This document shows, piece by piece, positions 1 to 7,455 of a stretch of 64,000 nucleotides of DNA; position 1 is the stretch's first letter; the number at the start of each line of letters is the position of its first letter. The notes under the pieces were generated by a model, which did no database searches, had not been told where the DNA came from, and worked only from the letters and a program-made list of their open reading frames with translations. Source of the DNA: Nocardia vermiculata NBRC 100427 (GTDB lineage: Bacteria > Actinomycetota > Actinomycetes > Mycobacteriales > Mycobacteriaceae); the NCBI RefSeq assembly GCF_001613265.1, contig NZ_BDCA01000017.1:1-64000 (forward strand), written 5' to 3'. The position numbers and the translations under genes were made by a program.

Positions 1-316
1 GGCGCACAAACAATCCGGCCAGTTTCACTGGCCTTATTGAGAGGCAGGTTTTCCAGCCTAACCATCGGATCTCGCAAAGTCAAACTGCGATCCCGCTAGG
101 CCTTACTGGCTGCCAGGCGCTCATCGTCCAACCTCGTTGTCCCGGGGCTCTCGGCTCCGGGTCGGTGTCCGTGTCGCTCTGACTTGAACTAAGTTACGTG
201 CCGCCGAACGGAAGGTCAAATCGCCAGGTCGCTCAGCATCAACGCAGGTCACCGACAGCCGAATCGGCCTCGGCCCGACCTGAATCACACAGATGTGACT
301 CAGGTCATGACCAAGA
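1..316. other. Non-coding, hairpin-rich left edge downstream of tyrS
   Basis: No convincing gene is seen here. The stretch is visibly less GC-rich than the rest of the window. It has three hairpins close together: perfect arms GGCCAGT/ACTGGCC with loop TTC (17-33), a one-mismatch hairpin with a TTTT loop (42-59), and TCGCA/TGCGA (72-90). It also carries a good leftward promoter (55-83). Short reading frames around 121-390 have no ribosome-binding site or recognisable sequence. The region probably combines the 3' end of the tyrS unit with the start of a leftward transcript beyond the window. Confidence 0.6.
55..83 (-). promoter_or_regulatory. Strong sigma-A-like promoter reading out of the left edge
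   Basis: On the minus strand, TTGACT (83-78) and TAGGCT (60-55) are separated by exactly 17 bp. The -35 is near consensus, which is rare in this GC-rich DNA. Transcription would start near position 48 and run left through the GGCCAGT/ACTGGCC hairpin. A stable RNA operon beyond the edge would fit, but no rRNA sequence is inside the window. Confidence 0.5.
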
Positions 317-1600
317 TCAGCGATCGGCCTTGCGGACACCGGCGAAGTTCTTCTTGCCGCGCCGCAGGACCAGCCAGCGTCCGTGCAGGTAGTCGTCCTC
401 GCCGGGCACCCATTCCGGGTCGGAGATGCGGATGTTGTTCACCGACGCCCCACCGTCGGCGACCGCACGTCGCGCGGCTTTGCGGCCGTCGGACAGTCCC
501 GCGTCCACCAGGAGGTCGACGATGGTCGATGCCGCGCCGGCCTCGGCGATGGCGCCCTCACCCGCCGCCTCCGACAGTGCGGCCGACAGCGTGGGCTCGT
601 CCAGTTCGCGCAGTTCCCCGCGACCGAACAATGCCTGACTGGCCAACTGCACCGCCCGGGTCTGCTCGGCGCCGTGCACCAGGGTGGTCATCTCGGCGGC
701 CAGTCGCTTCTGCGCTTCGCGGGCATGCGGCCGTTCCGCGGTCGCGGTCTCCAGTTCCGCGAGCTCATCGCGGTCGAGGAAGGTGAACCAGCGCAGATAC
801 CGCACGACGTCGGCATCGCCGGTGTTCACGAAGTACTGGTACCAGGCGTAGGGGCTGGTCATCTCCGGGTCCAGCCACAGGCTGCCACCCCCGGTCGACT
901 TGCCGAACTTCTTACCGTCGGCGGAGGTGACCAGCGGCGTGGTCAGTGCGTGTACCTGTTCCCCGTCGAGCCGGCGATTGAGTTCGACGCCGGCGATGAT
1001 GTTGCCCCACTGATCCGAGCCGCCGATCTGCAGTCGGCACTCGTGCGTACGCCGCAACTGCACGAAATCGTTCGCCTGCAGCAGCATGTAGCTGAACTCC
1101 GTGTAGGAGATGCCGTCGGTCTCCAGGCGGCGCTTGACCGTCTCGCGCGCGAGCATCACGTTGACCGAGAAGTGTTTGCCGATGTCGCGCAGGAAATCGA
1201 CCGCGCTGAGGTTGCCGGTCCAGTCCATGTTGTTCACGATGATCGCCCCGGTGGACGAATCGTCGAGGTCGACGAAGCGCGAGAGCTGGCCGCGAATGCG
1301 CTCGGACCACTCGGCGACCGTGTCGGTCGAGTTCATCGCCCGCTCGCCGACCTCGCGCGGGTCCCCGATCAGACCGGTGGCACCACCGGCCAGCACCACC
1401 GGGCGATGTCCGGCCTGCTGGAACCGCTTGAGGGTGAGCAGCGGCACCAGGTGCCCGGCGTGCAGGCTCGCCGCGGTGGGATCGAAACCGGAATAGAGCG
1501 TGATGGGACCCTTCGCCGCCTCGGCCCGCAGGGCGTCCAGATCGGTGGACTGTGCGATCAGCCCACGCCAGGTCAGTTCATCGATGATGTCTGCGCTCAC
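317..1600 (-). CDS. tyrS: Tyrosyl-tRNA synthetase
   Basis: Class I synthetase that charges tRNA-Tyr in the cytoplasm. The 427-residue protein has the HIGH-type motif HAGH at residues 47-50, the KMSKS-type motif KFGKS at about residue 230, and a C-terminal S4 RNA-binding domain ending near the stop. The GTG at 1600 is preferred because the product then begins SADIIDEL, as in actinobacterial TyrRS, and matches the family's usual length. The frame stays open to 1687, but the added 29 residues are proline/glycine-rich and not family-like. In mycobacteria tyrS directly follows mpg. Here mpg lies 5 kb away, with leuA and three regulatory or redox genes in between. Confidence 0.97.
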   Translation of the reverse strand: MSADIIDELTWRGLIAQSTDLDALRAEAAKGPITLYSGFDPTAASLHAGHLVPLLTLKRFQQAGHRPVVLAGGATGLIGDPREVGERAMNSTDTVAEWSERIRGQLSRFVDLDDSSTGAIIVNNMDWTGNLSAVDFLRDIGKHFSVNVMLARETVKRRLETDGISYTEFSYMLLQANDFVQLRRTHECRLQIGGSDQWGNIIAGVELNRRLDGEQVHALTTPLVTSADGKKFGKSTGGGSLWLDPEMTSPYAWYQYFVNTGDADVVRYLRWFTFLDRDELAELETATAERPHAREAQKRLAAEMTTLVHGAEQTRAVQLASQALFGRGELRELDEPTLSAALSEAAGEGAIAEAGAASTIVDLLVDAGLSDGRKAARRAVADGGASVNNIRISDPEWVPGEDDYLHGRWLVLRRGKKNFAGVRKADR

Positions 1601-1792
1601 GCTCCCCCATCTTTCCCCACTCCCGCCGCCGGGCTGTGCTGGGTCGGCCGGTGTGCCGCTCGCCACGATCGGACCGGCGTACACCACCGCACACCCGGCC
1701 CCGCCCGCACCGCACCCGGAGGTAGACGTTCACGTATGGCCGCGAGCGTCACGACGATGGTGCGTGAGGGCCACACCGGGTGTACTGGAAAC

Positions 1793-2731
1793 ATGATCGA
1801 ACACAGCGACAATGCCACCGAAACAACAAGCACTGCATCACATTCCACATCGGCACCCGCTGCCGTAACAGGCGGGGCCGCGGCCGGCACCGGTGCGTCC
1901 GTGGGGCCGGTCGTCGTCCTGGGCGGTTCCGGCAAGACCGGCCGCCGGGTAGCGGCGCGGTTGTCCGAGCGTGGTGTCGAGGTGCGCGCGGTGTCGCGCT
2001 CCACCTCGCCGCGGTTCGATTGGACCGATCGTTCCACCTGGGCTGCCACCCTGGCAGGCGCTCGAGCCGTCTACATCTCCTATCAGCCGGATCTGGCCGC
2101 CCCCGGATCCGACGACGCGATCGCCGAACTGACGGCGACCGCACGTCGGGCAGGCGTGCGGAAACTGGTGCTGTTGTCCGGTCGCGGGGAGCCCGGGGCA
2201 CAACGCTGCGAGGAGATCGCCCTGCACAGTGGCATCGATACCACCGTCGTGCGGTGTGCCTGGTTCCACCAGAATTTCAGTGAGGACGTGCAGGCCGAGG
2301 AGGTCGCTGCCGGCCGGGTGGTGTTGCCGGTGGATGCGGTCACCGAACCGTTCGTCGATGCGGAGGACATCGCCGACGTCGCGGTTGCCGCGCTCACCGA
2401 GGACGGCCATACCGGCGAGATCTACGAACTCACCGGGCCGCGGGCACTGACCTTCGCCGAGGCGGTGGCCGAGATCGCGACCGCCACCGGGCGCGACATC
2501 GAGTACCAGCCGATACCGCTGGGCGACTACACCGCTTCGCTGACGGATATGGGGGTGCCGGCAGAGGTCGTGGGCGCGCTGACCCACGTCTTCGGCACCG
2601 TGCTCGACGGCCGCAACAGCCACACCGCGGACGGGGTGCAGCGCGCACTGGGCCGGCCGCCGCGATCGTTCGCCGACTATGCCCGCCGGACCGCCGCCGC
2701 CGGAGGCTGGCCGGTCGCTGCCGCCGGATAG
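1793..2731 (+). CDS. NmrA-like NAD(P)-binding oxidoreductase
   Basis: The 312-residue protein belongs to the atypical short-chain dehydrogenase/NmrA group. After a roughly 35-residue low-complexity Ser/Thr/Ala/Gly leader comes a Rossmann strand with the dinucleotide motif GGSGKTG (about residues 43-49). A second family-typical stretch is LVLLSGRGEPGAQ. Substrate and direction of reaction cannot be told from sequence; members include quinone reductases and redox-sensing regulators. Because of the odd leader, an internal GTG near 1901 is an alternative start, though ATG 1793 is reasonable. The AraC-type regulator gene 105 bp downstream on the same strand is a likely partner. Confidence 0.8.
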   Translation: MIEHSDNATETTSTASHSTSAPAAVTGGAAAGTGASVGPVVVLGGSGKTGRRVAARLSERGVEVRAVSRSTSPRFDWTDRSTWAATLAGARAVYISYQPDLAAPGSDDAIAELTATARRAGVRKLVLLSGRGEPGAQRCEEIALHSGIDTTVVRCAWFHQNFSEDVQAEEVAAGRVVLPVDAVTEPFVDAEDIADVAVAALTEDGHTGEIYELTGPRALTFAEAVAEIATATGRDIEYQPIPLGDYTASLTDMGVPAEVVGALTHVFGTVLDGRNSHTADGVQRALGRPPRSFADYARRTAAAGGWPVAAAG

Positions 2732-2836
2732 CCTCCGATGCCGATCCTCCGCAACGAATTCCGGGCGCGGCAACCGGTTCCCGGTGCTGATCGGCACCCG
2801 GTTGCCGCCCACCCGGTTCTGCGCAAAGGTCGAGGC

Positions 2837-3805
2837 ATGGACGCACTCGCCGATCTGCTGGACGGGCCGCGCGCTCGCGGCGCCTTCGTCATGCGCTCGC
2901 TGCTGGATGCGCCGTGGGCGCTACGGGTGCAGGACCGGGCACCGCTCACGGTGATGGTGGTGACGCGCGGCCATGCCTACGTCGTGCCCGACGACGGCGA
3001 ACCGACCCGGCTCGACCAGGGCGCGATCGCCATCGTGCGCGGCCCCGATCCGTACACCGTGGCCGACGAGCCCTCGACACCACCGCAGGCCGTGGTGCAT
3101 CCCGGTCAGACGACGACCACACCGGAAGGTGAACTGCTCTGCGAAACATGGGATCTGGGTGTGCGCAGCTGGGGCACGAATCCGGACGGCACCACCGCAC
3201 TGCTCACCGGGACCTATGAAGTGACCGGCAGTGTCAGTGACCGGTTGCTGCGCGCGCTGCCCGCCCGGGTGATCCTGGACGGGCACGCGGTCGACGAGCG
3301 CCTGCTGGGACTGCTCGTCGACGAGGCCGGCCGCGACATCCCCGGTCAGGCCTCGGTCCTGGATCGGCTGCTGGACCTGCTCACGATCGCGGCGCTACGG
3401 GCATGGTTCGCCCGCGAGGATGCGCCACGGTGGTACCGCGCCTACGCCGACCCCGTGGTCGGACAAGCGTTGCGCTTGCTCGAACACAACCCCGCACACG
3501 ACTGGACCGTCGCGGAACTGGCGACAACCGTCGGTGCCTCGCGGGCCGCACTGGCCCGCCGATTCACCGACCTCGTCGGTGATCCGCCGATCGCCTACCT
3601 CACCGAGTGGCGTCTGGCCCGGGCCGCGGATCTGCTGCGCGGAACCGACGCCACCATCGAATCGATCGCTCGTCAGGTGGGTTACGGCACCGCGTTCAGT
3701 CTCAGCGCAGCGTTCAAACGCCGGTACGGGGTGAGCCCCGGTGTCCATCGGCGCGCGGATCGGGGCGCGACCGACACGGTGCGCGACGCGGGCGCCGAGG
3801 GATGA
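2837..3805 (+). CDS. AraC-family transcriptional regulator with cupin sensor
   Basis: This 322-residue regulator has an N-terminal cupin-like domain (about residues 1-170) and a C-terminal double helix-turn-helix of the AraC/HTH_18 type. Family-typical text includes the first helix-turn-helix (WTVAELATTVGASRAALARRF) and the second, IESIARQVGYGTAFSLSAAFK, followed by the RYGVSPG end motif. The ATG at 2837 is chosen because AAAGGTCGAGG stands just before it and the product then starts at the domain; upstream in-frame sequence is not family-like. It follows the NmrA-like oxidoreductase gene, which it probably controls. A 7-bp hairpin directly follows the stop. Confidence 0.88.
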   Translation: MDALADLLDGPRARGAFVMRSLLDAPWALRVQDRAPLTVMVVTRGHAYVVPDDGEPTRLDQGAIAIVRGPDPYTVADEPSTPPQAVVHPGQTTTTPEGELLCETWDLGVRSWGTNPDGTTALLTGTYEVTGSVSDRLLRALPARVILDGHAVDERLLGLLVDEAGRDIPGQASVLDRLLDLLTIAALRAWFAREDAPRWYRAYADPVVGQALRLLEHNPAHDWTVAELATTVGASRAALARRFTDLVGDPPIAYLTEWRLARAADLLRGTDATIESIARQVGYGTAFSLSAAFKRRYGVSPGVHRRADRGATDTVRDAGAEG

Positions 3806-3808
3806 CCG

Positions 3809-3826
3809 ATCGGCCGCCCGGCCGAT
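3809..3826 (+). terminator. Hairpin after the AraC-type gene
   Basis: Arms ATCGGCC (3809-3815) and GGCCGAT (3820-3826) with loop GCCC lie 3 bp past the AraC gene stop, in the gap to the convergent GntR gene. There is no T-run, as is common for actinobacterial terminators. It could serve both strands. Confidence 0.45.
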
Positions 3827-3868
3827 GTCGTGCCGGATCCGCCGTGCGCGGTCGGCGAGCGCTCATCG

Positions 3869-4582
3869 CTACCGGCGGAGCGGTACCCCGGAATCCGTCG
3901 GCGCCGGGCCGAGAGCTGTTTTCAAGGCCGTCAGGTGGACCCGGCTGACGGTCGCGGCGGTATCGGCGGCGCGCTCGCGGATGGCGGCGAACAGTTGCTC
4001 GTGGGCCTCGTGATCGGCGGCCGGATCCGACATCGGCCGCATCCGCAGGAGCTGCGACATCGTCAGGTGGATGCGCGGGACGAAGGCGTCGAACAATTGG
4101 AGCAGCACCTCGTTGTGTGCTGCCGCGATCACGGTGCGATGGAACCCGGTATCGGCATCGACCAGCGCTTCGACCGATGCACCCGCCCCGGCCCGCGCTG
4201 ACAACGCACGGCGGATGGTGCGCAGATCGGCGGGGGTGCGGCGTTGGGCGGCCAGCGCCGCTGCCTCGGCCTCGATGGCGATGCGCGCCTCGACCACGGC
4301 CACGATGTCGGCCCGGCGCAGCACCTCGTCCCACTCCTCGGCCACCTCCAGCGCGGTGACGAAAACACCCGCGCCCTGCCGGCTTTCGAGTACACCGTGT
4401 CCGGCCAACTCGCGAATCGCCTCGCGCAGCGTGGAACGCCCCACCCCCAGTTGCGCCGCGAGGGTGGTCTCGCCCGGCAGTTTGTGGCCCAGCTGCCATT
4501 CGCCCGCCCGGATGCGGTCGAGCAGAAGTTCGGCGGCCTGCGCCGCCAGCGGTTGCCTGCGCACCGTCACCAACGCCCTCAC
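3869..4582 (-). CDS. GntR/FadR-type regulator with FCD domain
   Basis: About 237 residues. An N-terminal winged helix-turn-helix (LPGETTLAAQLGVGRSTLREAIREL) is followed by an all-helical FCD ligand domain whose metal-binding pattern (Asp, then three His in DADTGFHRT, DHEAHEQL and SRVHLTAL) is intact. FCD regulators commonly sense small organic acids bound through a metal. The gene is divergent from leuA and its start is only 44 bp from the leuA leader peptide, so it may act on the shared intergenic DNA; the effector is unknown. GTG 4582 has its purine-rich sequence too close. The in-frame GTG at 4570, 7 bp after an AGAGGTGAGG run, may be the true start. Confidence 0.9.
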   Translation of the reverse strand: MRALVTVRRQPLAAQAAELLLDRIRAGEWQLGHKLPGETTLAAQLGVGRSTLREAIRELAGHGVLESRQGAGVFVTALEVAEEWDEVLRRADIVAVVEARIAIEAEAAALAAQRRTPADLRTIRRALSARAGAGASVEALVDADTGFHRTVIAAAHNEVLLQLFDAFVPRIHLTMSQLLRMRPMSDPAADHEAHEQLFAAIRERAADTAATVSRVHLTALKTALGPAPTDSGVPLRR

Positions 4583-4590
4583 CTCTCTAC

Positions 4591-4619
4591 TTGTCTGAGG
4601 AGTTTTGCACAGCTATCGT
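4591..4619 (+). promoter_or_regulatory. Promoter of the leuA leader
   Basis: TTGTCT (4591-4596) and TATCGT (4614-4619) are 17 bp apart. A start 7-8 bp past the -10 falls on the first base of the leader-peptide ATG (4627), so the transcript would begin at the start codon. The promoter sits in the short gap next to the divergent GntR gene. Confidence 0.6.
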
Positions 4620-4626
4620 AGCCGAC

Positions 4627-4671
4627 ATGGGACAGGAACTGCTTCTCCTCGGCCGCCGCGGCGGGGTCTGA
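4627..4671 (+). CDS. leuA leader peptide (14 residues, four consecutive Leu codons)
   Basis: A 14-codon frame, ATG to TGA, reads MGQELLLLGRRGGV. Four leucine codons in a row (CTG CTT CTC CTC) directly before leuA are the hallmark of a ribosome-sensed attenuator. Leader peptides of this kind upstream of leuA have been described for Actinobacteria. The predicted transcription start coincides with the ATG, so it would be translated without a ribosome-binding site. A long-range hairpin (4674-4712) follows, and leuA starts 67 bp after the leader stop. Slow decoding when Leu-tRNA is scarce would alter folding of that region. Confidence 0.8.
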   Translation: MGQELLLLGRRGGV

Positions 4672-4673
4672 AC

Positions 4674-4712
4674 GACCGGCACCCTGCCCGCGGGTTGTCA
4701 GCTGCGCCGGTC
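4674..4712 (+). promoter_or_regulatory. Attenuator-type hairpin between leader peptide and leuA
   Basis: Arms GACCGGC (4674-4680) and GCCGGTC (4706-4712) enclose an inner ACCC/GGGT stem (4681-4695). The structure begins 2 bp after the leader-peptide stop and ends 26 bp before the leuA ATG. No T-run follows, so control of translation or a Rho-type mechanism is as likely as intrinsic termination. Confidence 0.5.
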
Positions 4713-4738
4713 GCCCTCTCCGACGCGAAAGCACCCTC

Positions 4739-6484
4739 ATGCACGTCCCCACCCCCACCTGGAATCGCCAGCGCCGCTCCACCATGCCCTCGCATCGCTA
4801 TCGCGATGTGTACCAGCGGGTTTCGGTTCCGCTCACCGACCGTCGCTGGCCCGCGAACCGGATCACCGCGGCCCCGCTCTGGGTTCCGGTCGATCTGCGC
4901 GACGGCAATCAGGCCCTGGCCGAGCCGATGGATCCGGAGCGTAAGCGAAAGATGTTCGAGATGCTCGTCGACATCGGATACAAGGAGATCGAAGTCGGCT
5001 ACCCGAGCGCCTCGCAGACCGATTTCGACTTCGTACGCCTGATCCGCGATGCCGACCTGGCGCCCGAGGATGTCACCCTGGTGGTTTTCACCCCGGCACG
5101 CGCCGACCTCATCGAGCGGACCCTGGAATCGGTACAGGGAATCACCAACGATGTGGTGATCCACATGTACGCCGCCACCGCCCCGCTGTGGCGCGACGTG
5201 GTGCTGGGCCGCACGCGCGACGAACTGGCGGAGTTGATCACCGCGGGCGGGCGCGAGATCGCCCGGCTGGCCGGTGACCGGCCCGACCGCCGATTCCAGT
5301 TCTCCCCCGAGGTCTTCATGCTCACCGAACCGGATTTCGTGCTGCAGGTGTGTGATTCGATGACCGAACTGTGGGATGCGACGCCGGAGCGACCGGTGGT
5401 ACTGAACCTGCCCGCGACGGTGGAGGTCGCGACGCCCAACGTCTACGCCGACCAGATCGAATATATGGATCGCCACCTGAGCCGACGTGACGGGGTGATC
5501 CTGTCGGTCCATCCGCACAACGATCGCGGCACCGGGATCGCCTGCGCCGAACTGGCGGTGCTGGCCGGCGCCCAACGGGTGGAAGGCTGTGTCTTCGGCA
5601 ACGGTGAGCGCACCGGCAACGTCGACATCGCGACACTGGCGCTGAATCTGCATGCGCAGGGCGTGGATCCGATGATCGATTTCTCCGATATCGACGAAAT
5701 CCGCCGCACGGTGGAGTACTGCACCCGGATGCCGGTGCCCGAGCGGCATCCCTATGTCGGCGACCTGGTCTACACCGCGTTCTCCGGCACCCACCAGGAC
5801 GCCATCAAGAAGGGATTCGCCGAGCACTCCCGCCGAGCCGCTCGAGCCGGCGTCGGAGAATCCGAGATCGGTTGGGAGATCCCGTATCTGCCGATCGACC
5901 CGGCCGACGTCGGACGTAGTTACGATGCCGTGATCCGGGTGAATTCGCAGTCCGGCAAGGGCAGCATCGCCTATCTGCTGCAGACCGGTTACGGGGTGGA
6001 ATTGCCGCGGCGCCTGCAGATCGACTTCGCCCGGCATGTCCAGCGCCACACCGACGACAGCGGTAGCGAGGTCAGCGCGAGCTGGTTGTGGGAGCTGCTG
6101 GGCTCGGTCTACGGCCCGCGCGGGACGGAGATCGACACCGAATTCGGCCGCATCCGGGTGCAGGACGGCGACACCGTTTCGGTGCACACACCGCAGCCGG
6201 GCGGCACGGTCGACCTCGCCGGTGAGCCGAACACCGAGACGGAGACGGCGACCAGTGGTCTGCTGAAAGTCCTTGCCGACCACGGTATTACGATCGAGAT
6301 CCTGGGCACCACGCAGCACCGGACGAGCGATCCGGACGCGAGGGTCGTCGCCTGCACCGAATTCCGGTGCGCGGGTGCGACCGGATGGGCCGTCGGTGTC
6401 GCCGACACCGGGGCCGGCGCCGAACGTGCCGCGATCATCGCCGCCGCCCAGCGCGCACCGGTCGCCACCGCGCTAGGCCGCTGA
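4739..6484 (+). CDS. leuA: 2-Isopropylmalate synthase
   Basis: First committed enzyme of leucine synthesis: it condenses acetyl-CoA with 2-oxoisovalerate. The 581-residue protein has the metal/substrate motif LRDGNQA (Asp55), the GYKEIEVGYPSASQTDFDF stretch, the His motif HPHNDRGTG (His258 onward), the GNGERTGNVD motif and a C-terminal regulatory (LeuA dimer) domain after about residue 430. This is the long actinobacterial LeuA type rather than homocitrate or citramalate synthase. The start at 4739 follows the sequence GAAAGCACCCTC; an internal ATG at 4784 is possible. It lies behind a leucine leader peptide and is divergent from an FCD-GntR gene. Whether the genome has a second leuA elsewhere cannot be seen here. 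Confidence 0.95.
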   Translation: MHVPTPTWNRQRRSTMPSHRYRDVYQRVSVPLTDRRWPANRITAAPLWVPVDLRDGNQALAEPMDPERKRKMFEMLVDIGYKEIEVGYPSASQTDFDFVRLIRDADLAPEDVTLVVFTPARADLIERTLESVQGITNDVVIHMYAATAPLWRDVVLGRTRDELAELITAGGREIARLAGDRPDRRFQFSPEVFMLTEPDFVLQVCDSMTELWDATPERPVVLNLPATVEVATPNVYADQIEYMDRHLSRRDGVILSVHPHNDRGTGIACAELAVLAGAQRVEGCVFGNGERTGNVDIATLALNLHAQGVDPMIDFSDIDEIRRTVEYCTRMPVPERHPYVGDLVYTAFSGTHQDAIKKGFAEHSRRAARAGVGESEIGWEIPYLPIDPADVGRSYDAVIRVNSQSGKGSIAYLLQTGYGVELPRRLQIDFARHVQRHTDDSGSEVSASWLWELLGSVYGPRGTEIDTEFGRIRVQDGDTVSVHTPQPGGTVDLAGEPNTETETATSGLLKVLADHGITIEILGTTQHRTSDPDARVVACTEFRCAGATGWAVGVADTGAGAERAAIIAAAQRAPVATALGR

Positions 6485-6671
6485 CGGGTTCCCGCACCTC
6501 CGCCGAGCCTGGACCGTTCCCGCCCCGCCGCGGCCTCAGCCTGCCGGTAGGCGCCGATCCGCGGCGCCCACCGGTGCCGGCTGCGGCGCCCAGCCGGTTC
6601 GGTTCGCGGTACGCCGTGCCTGGGCGGTTTCGTTCGCGGCGACAGGCGGCCCCGCGGGCGGAGGCGGACCG

Positions 6672-7340
6672 TCAGGCCGAGGTGCCGACCTCCGGGGCGC
6701 GTGGACTGCGGCGATAGGCCGACACTGCGGACGAATCGCGCAACCACACGCGCCACGGGCGGTCTGCGGCGAGGCTGACCCCGACCCGCGGCCCGACTCC
6801 GAGAGTCGAGGGATCACTGATCTTCGGGCCGAGTTCCAGCCGGATCCGCGATTGCGGATCGAACAGATCCGTTCCGTAATCTCCCAGCTCGATCCCCAGT
6901 GCGCTCCCGAAATTTCCCGGCCCGCGGGCCAGGGCCGCATCGGTGCGGGCAGCGGGGCGGCGTGCGCGCGCGATCTCGTGCCCCGCGATCACCTCACCGC
7001 CGCGCAGCAGCACCGCACTCGCGTCCCCGTCGGGTCCGCTCGTCACGTTCACACAGGTGTGCATGCCGTAGCTGAAGTAGACGTACAGCCTTCCGGGCGG
7101 CCCGAACATGACGGCGTTGCGTGGCGTGCGCCCGCGCCCGGAGTGCGCCGCCGGATCGGGCCACGGCCCCGCCGGGTCACCGCCGTAGGCCTCGACCTCG
7201 ACGATGCGGACGCCGACCGGCCCCGACCACAGCGTCGCACCGAGCACACGACGAGCGGCGGCCAGTGGTTCGACGGCGAGTTCCTCGGCAGACACGGCTA
7301 GCCATTGTTCCTCGAGCGCTCGCACCGTCGAGACCGGCAT
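6672..7340 (-). CDS. mpg: DNA-3-methyladenine glycosylase (AAG/MPG family)
   Basis: Base-excision repair enzyme that removes alkylated purines such as 3-methyladenine. The 222-residue protein shows the family core: the catalytic Glu in the IVEVEAYGG stretch, the AHSGRGRTPRNAVMFG segment, the base-intercalating YGMHTCVNV region and RGPGNFGSALGI. The length is normal for bacterial MPG. In mycobacteria mpg stands directly before tyrS; here both keep the same orientation but are separated by a 5-kb block. It is convergent with leuA, with 187 bp between that hold no visible gene. Confidence 0.93.
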   Translation of the reverse strand: MPVSTVRALEEQWLAVSAEELAVEPLAAARRVLGATLWSGPVGVRIVEVEAYGGDPAGPWPDPAAHSGRGRTPRNAVMFGPPGRLYVYFSYGMHTCVNVTSGPDGDASAVLLRGGEVIAGHEIARARRPAARTDAALARGPGNFGSALGIELGDYGTDLFDPQSRIRLELGPKISDPSTLGVGPRVGVSLAADRPWRVWLRDSSAVSAYRRSPRAPEVGTSA

Positions 7341-7455
7341 CGCCGCGGGCGGCCGACCCGGGCACTCGGTTCAGGGACAGTTCAGGGTGGATCCACACTG
7401 AAGATCCGGGCGCTCACCGATGTGGCGGGATCGCCTCCGCGCCTACCGTCGAGCA

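Noticed and set aside
1..120. tRNA gene or rRNA fragment
   Set aside because: The hairpins do not form a cloverleaf with T-loop (GTTCRAATC-like) sequence, and no stretch matches conserved 16S, 23S or 5S segments.
383..1792. Extended N-terminus for the NmrA-like oxidoreductase reaching back into tyrS
   Set aside because: The extra 470 codons are antisense to tyrS and lack family sequence. ATG 1793 gives a normal-length protein.
4613..6319. Minus-strand open frame of about 568 codons antisense to leuA
   Set aside because: Shadow of leuA caused by GC-rich third positions; no ribosome-binding site or recognisable family.
4739..6484. Homocitrate or citramalate synthase instead of leuA
   Set aside because: The sequence follows actinobacterial LeuA throughout and the gene lies behind a leucine leader peptide.
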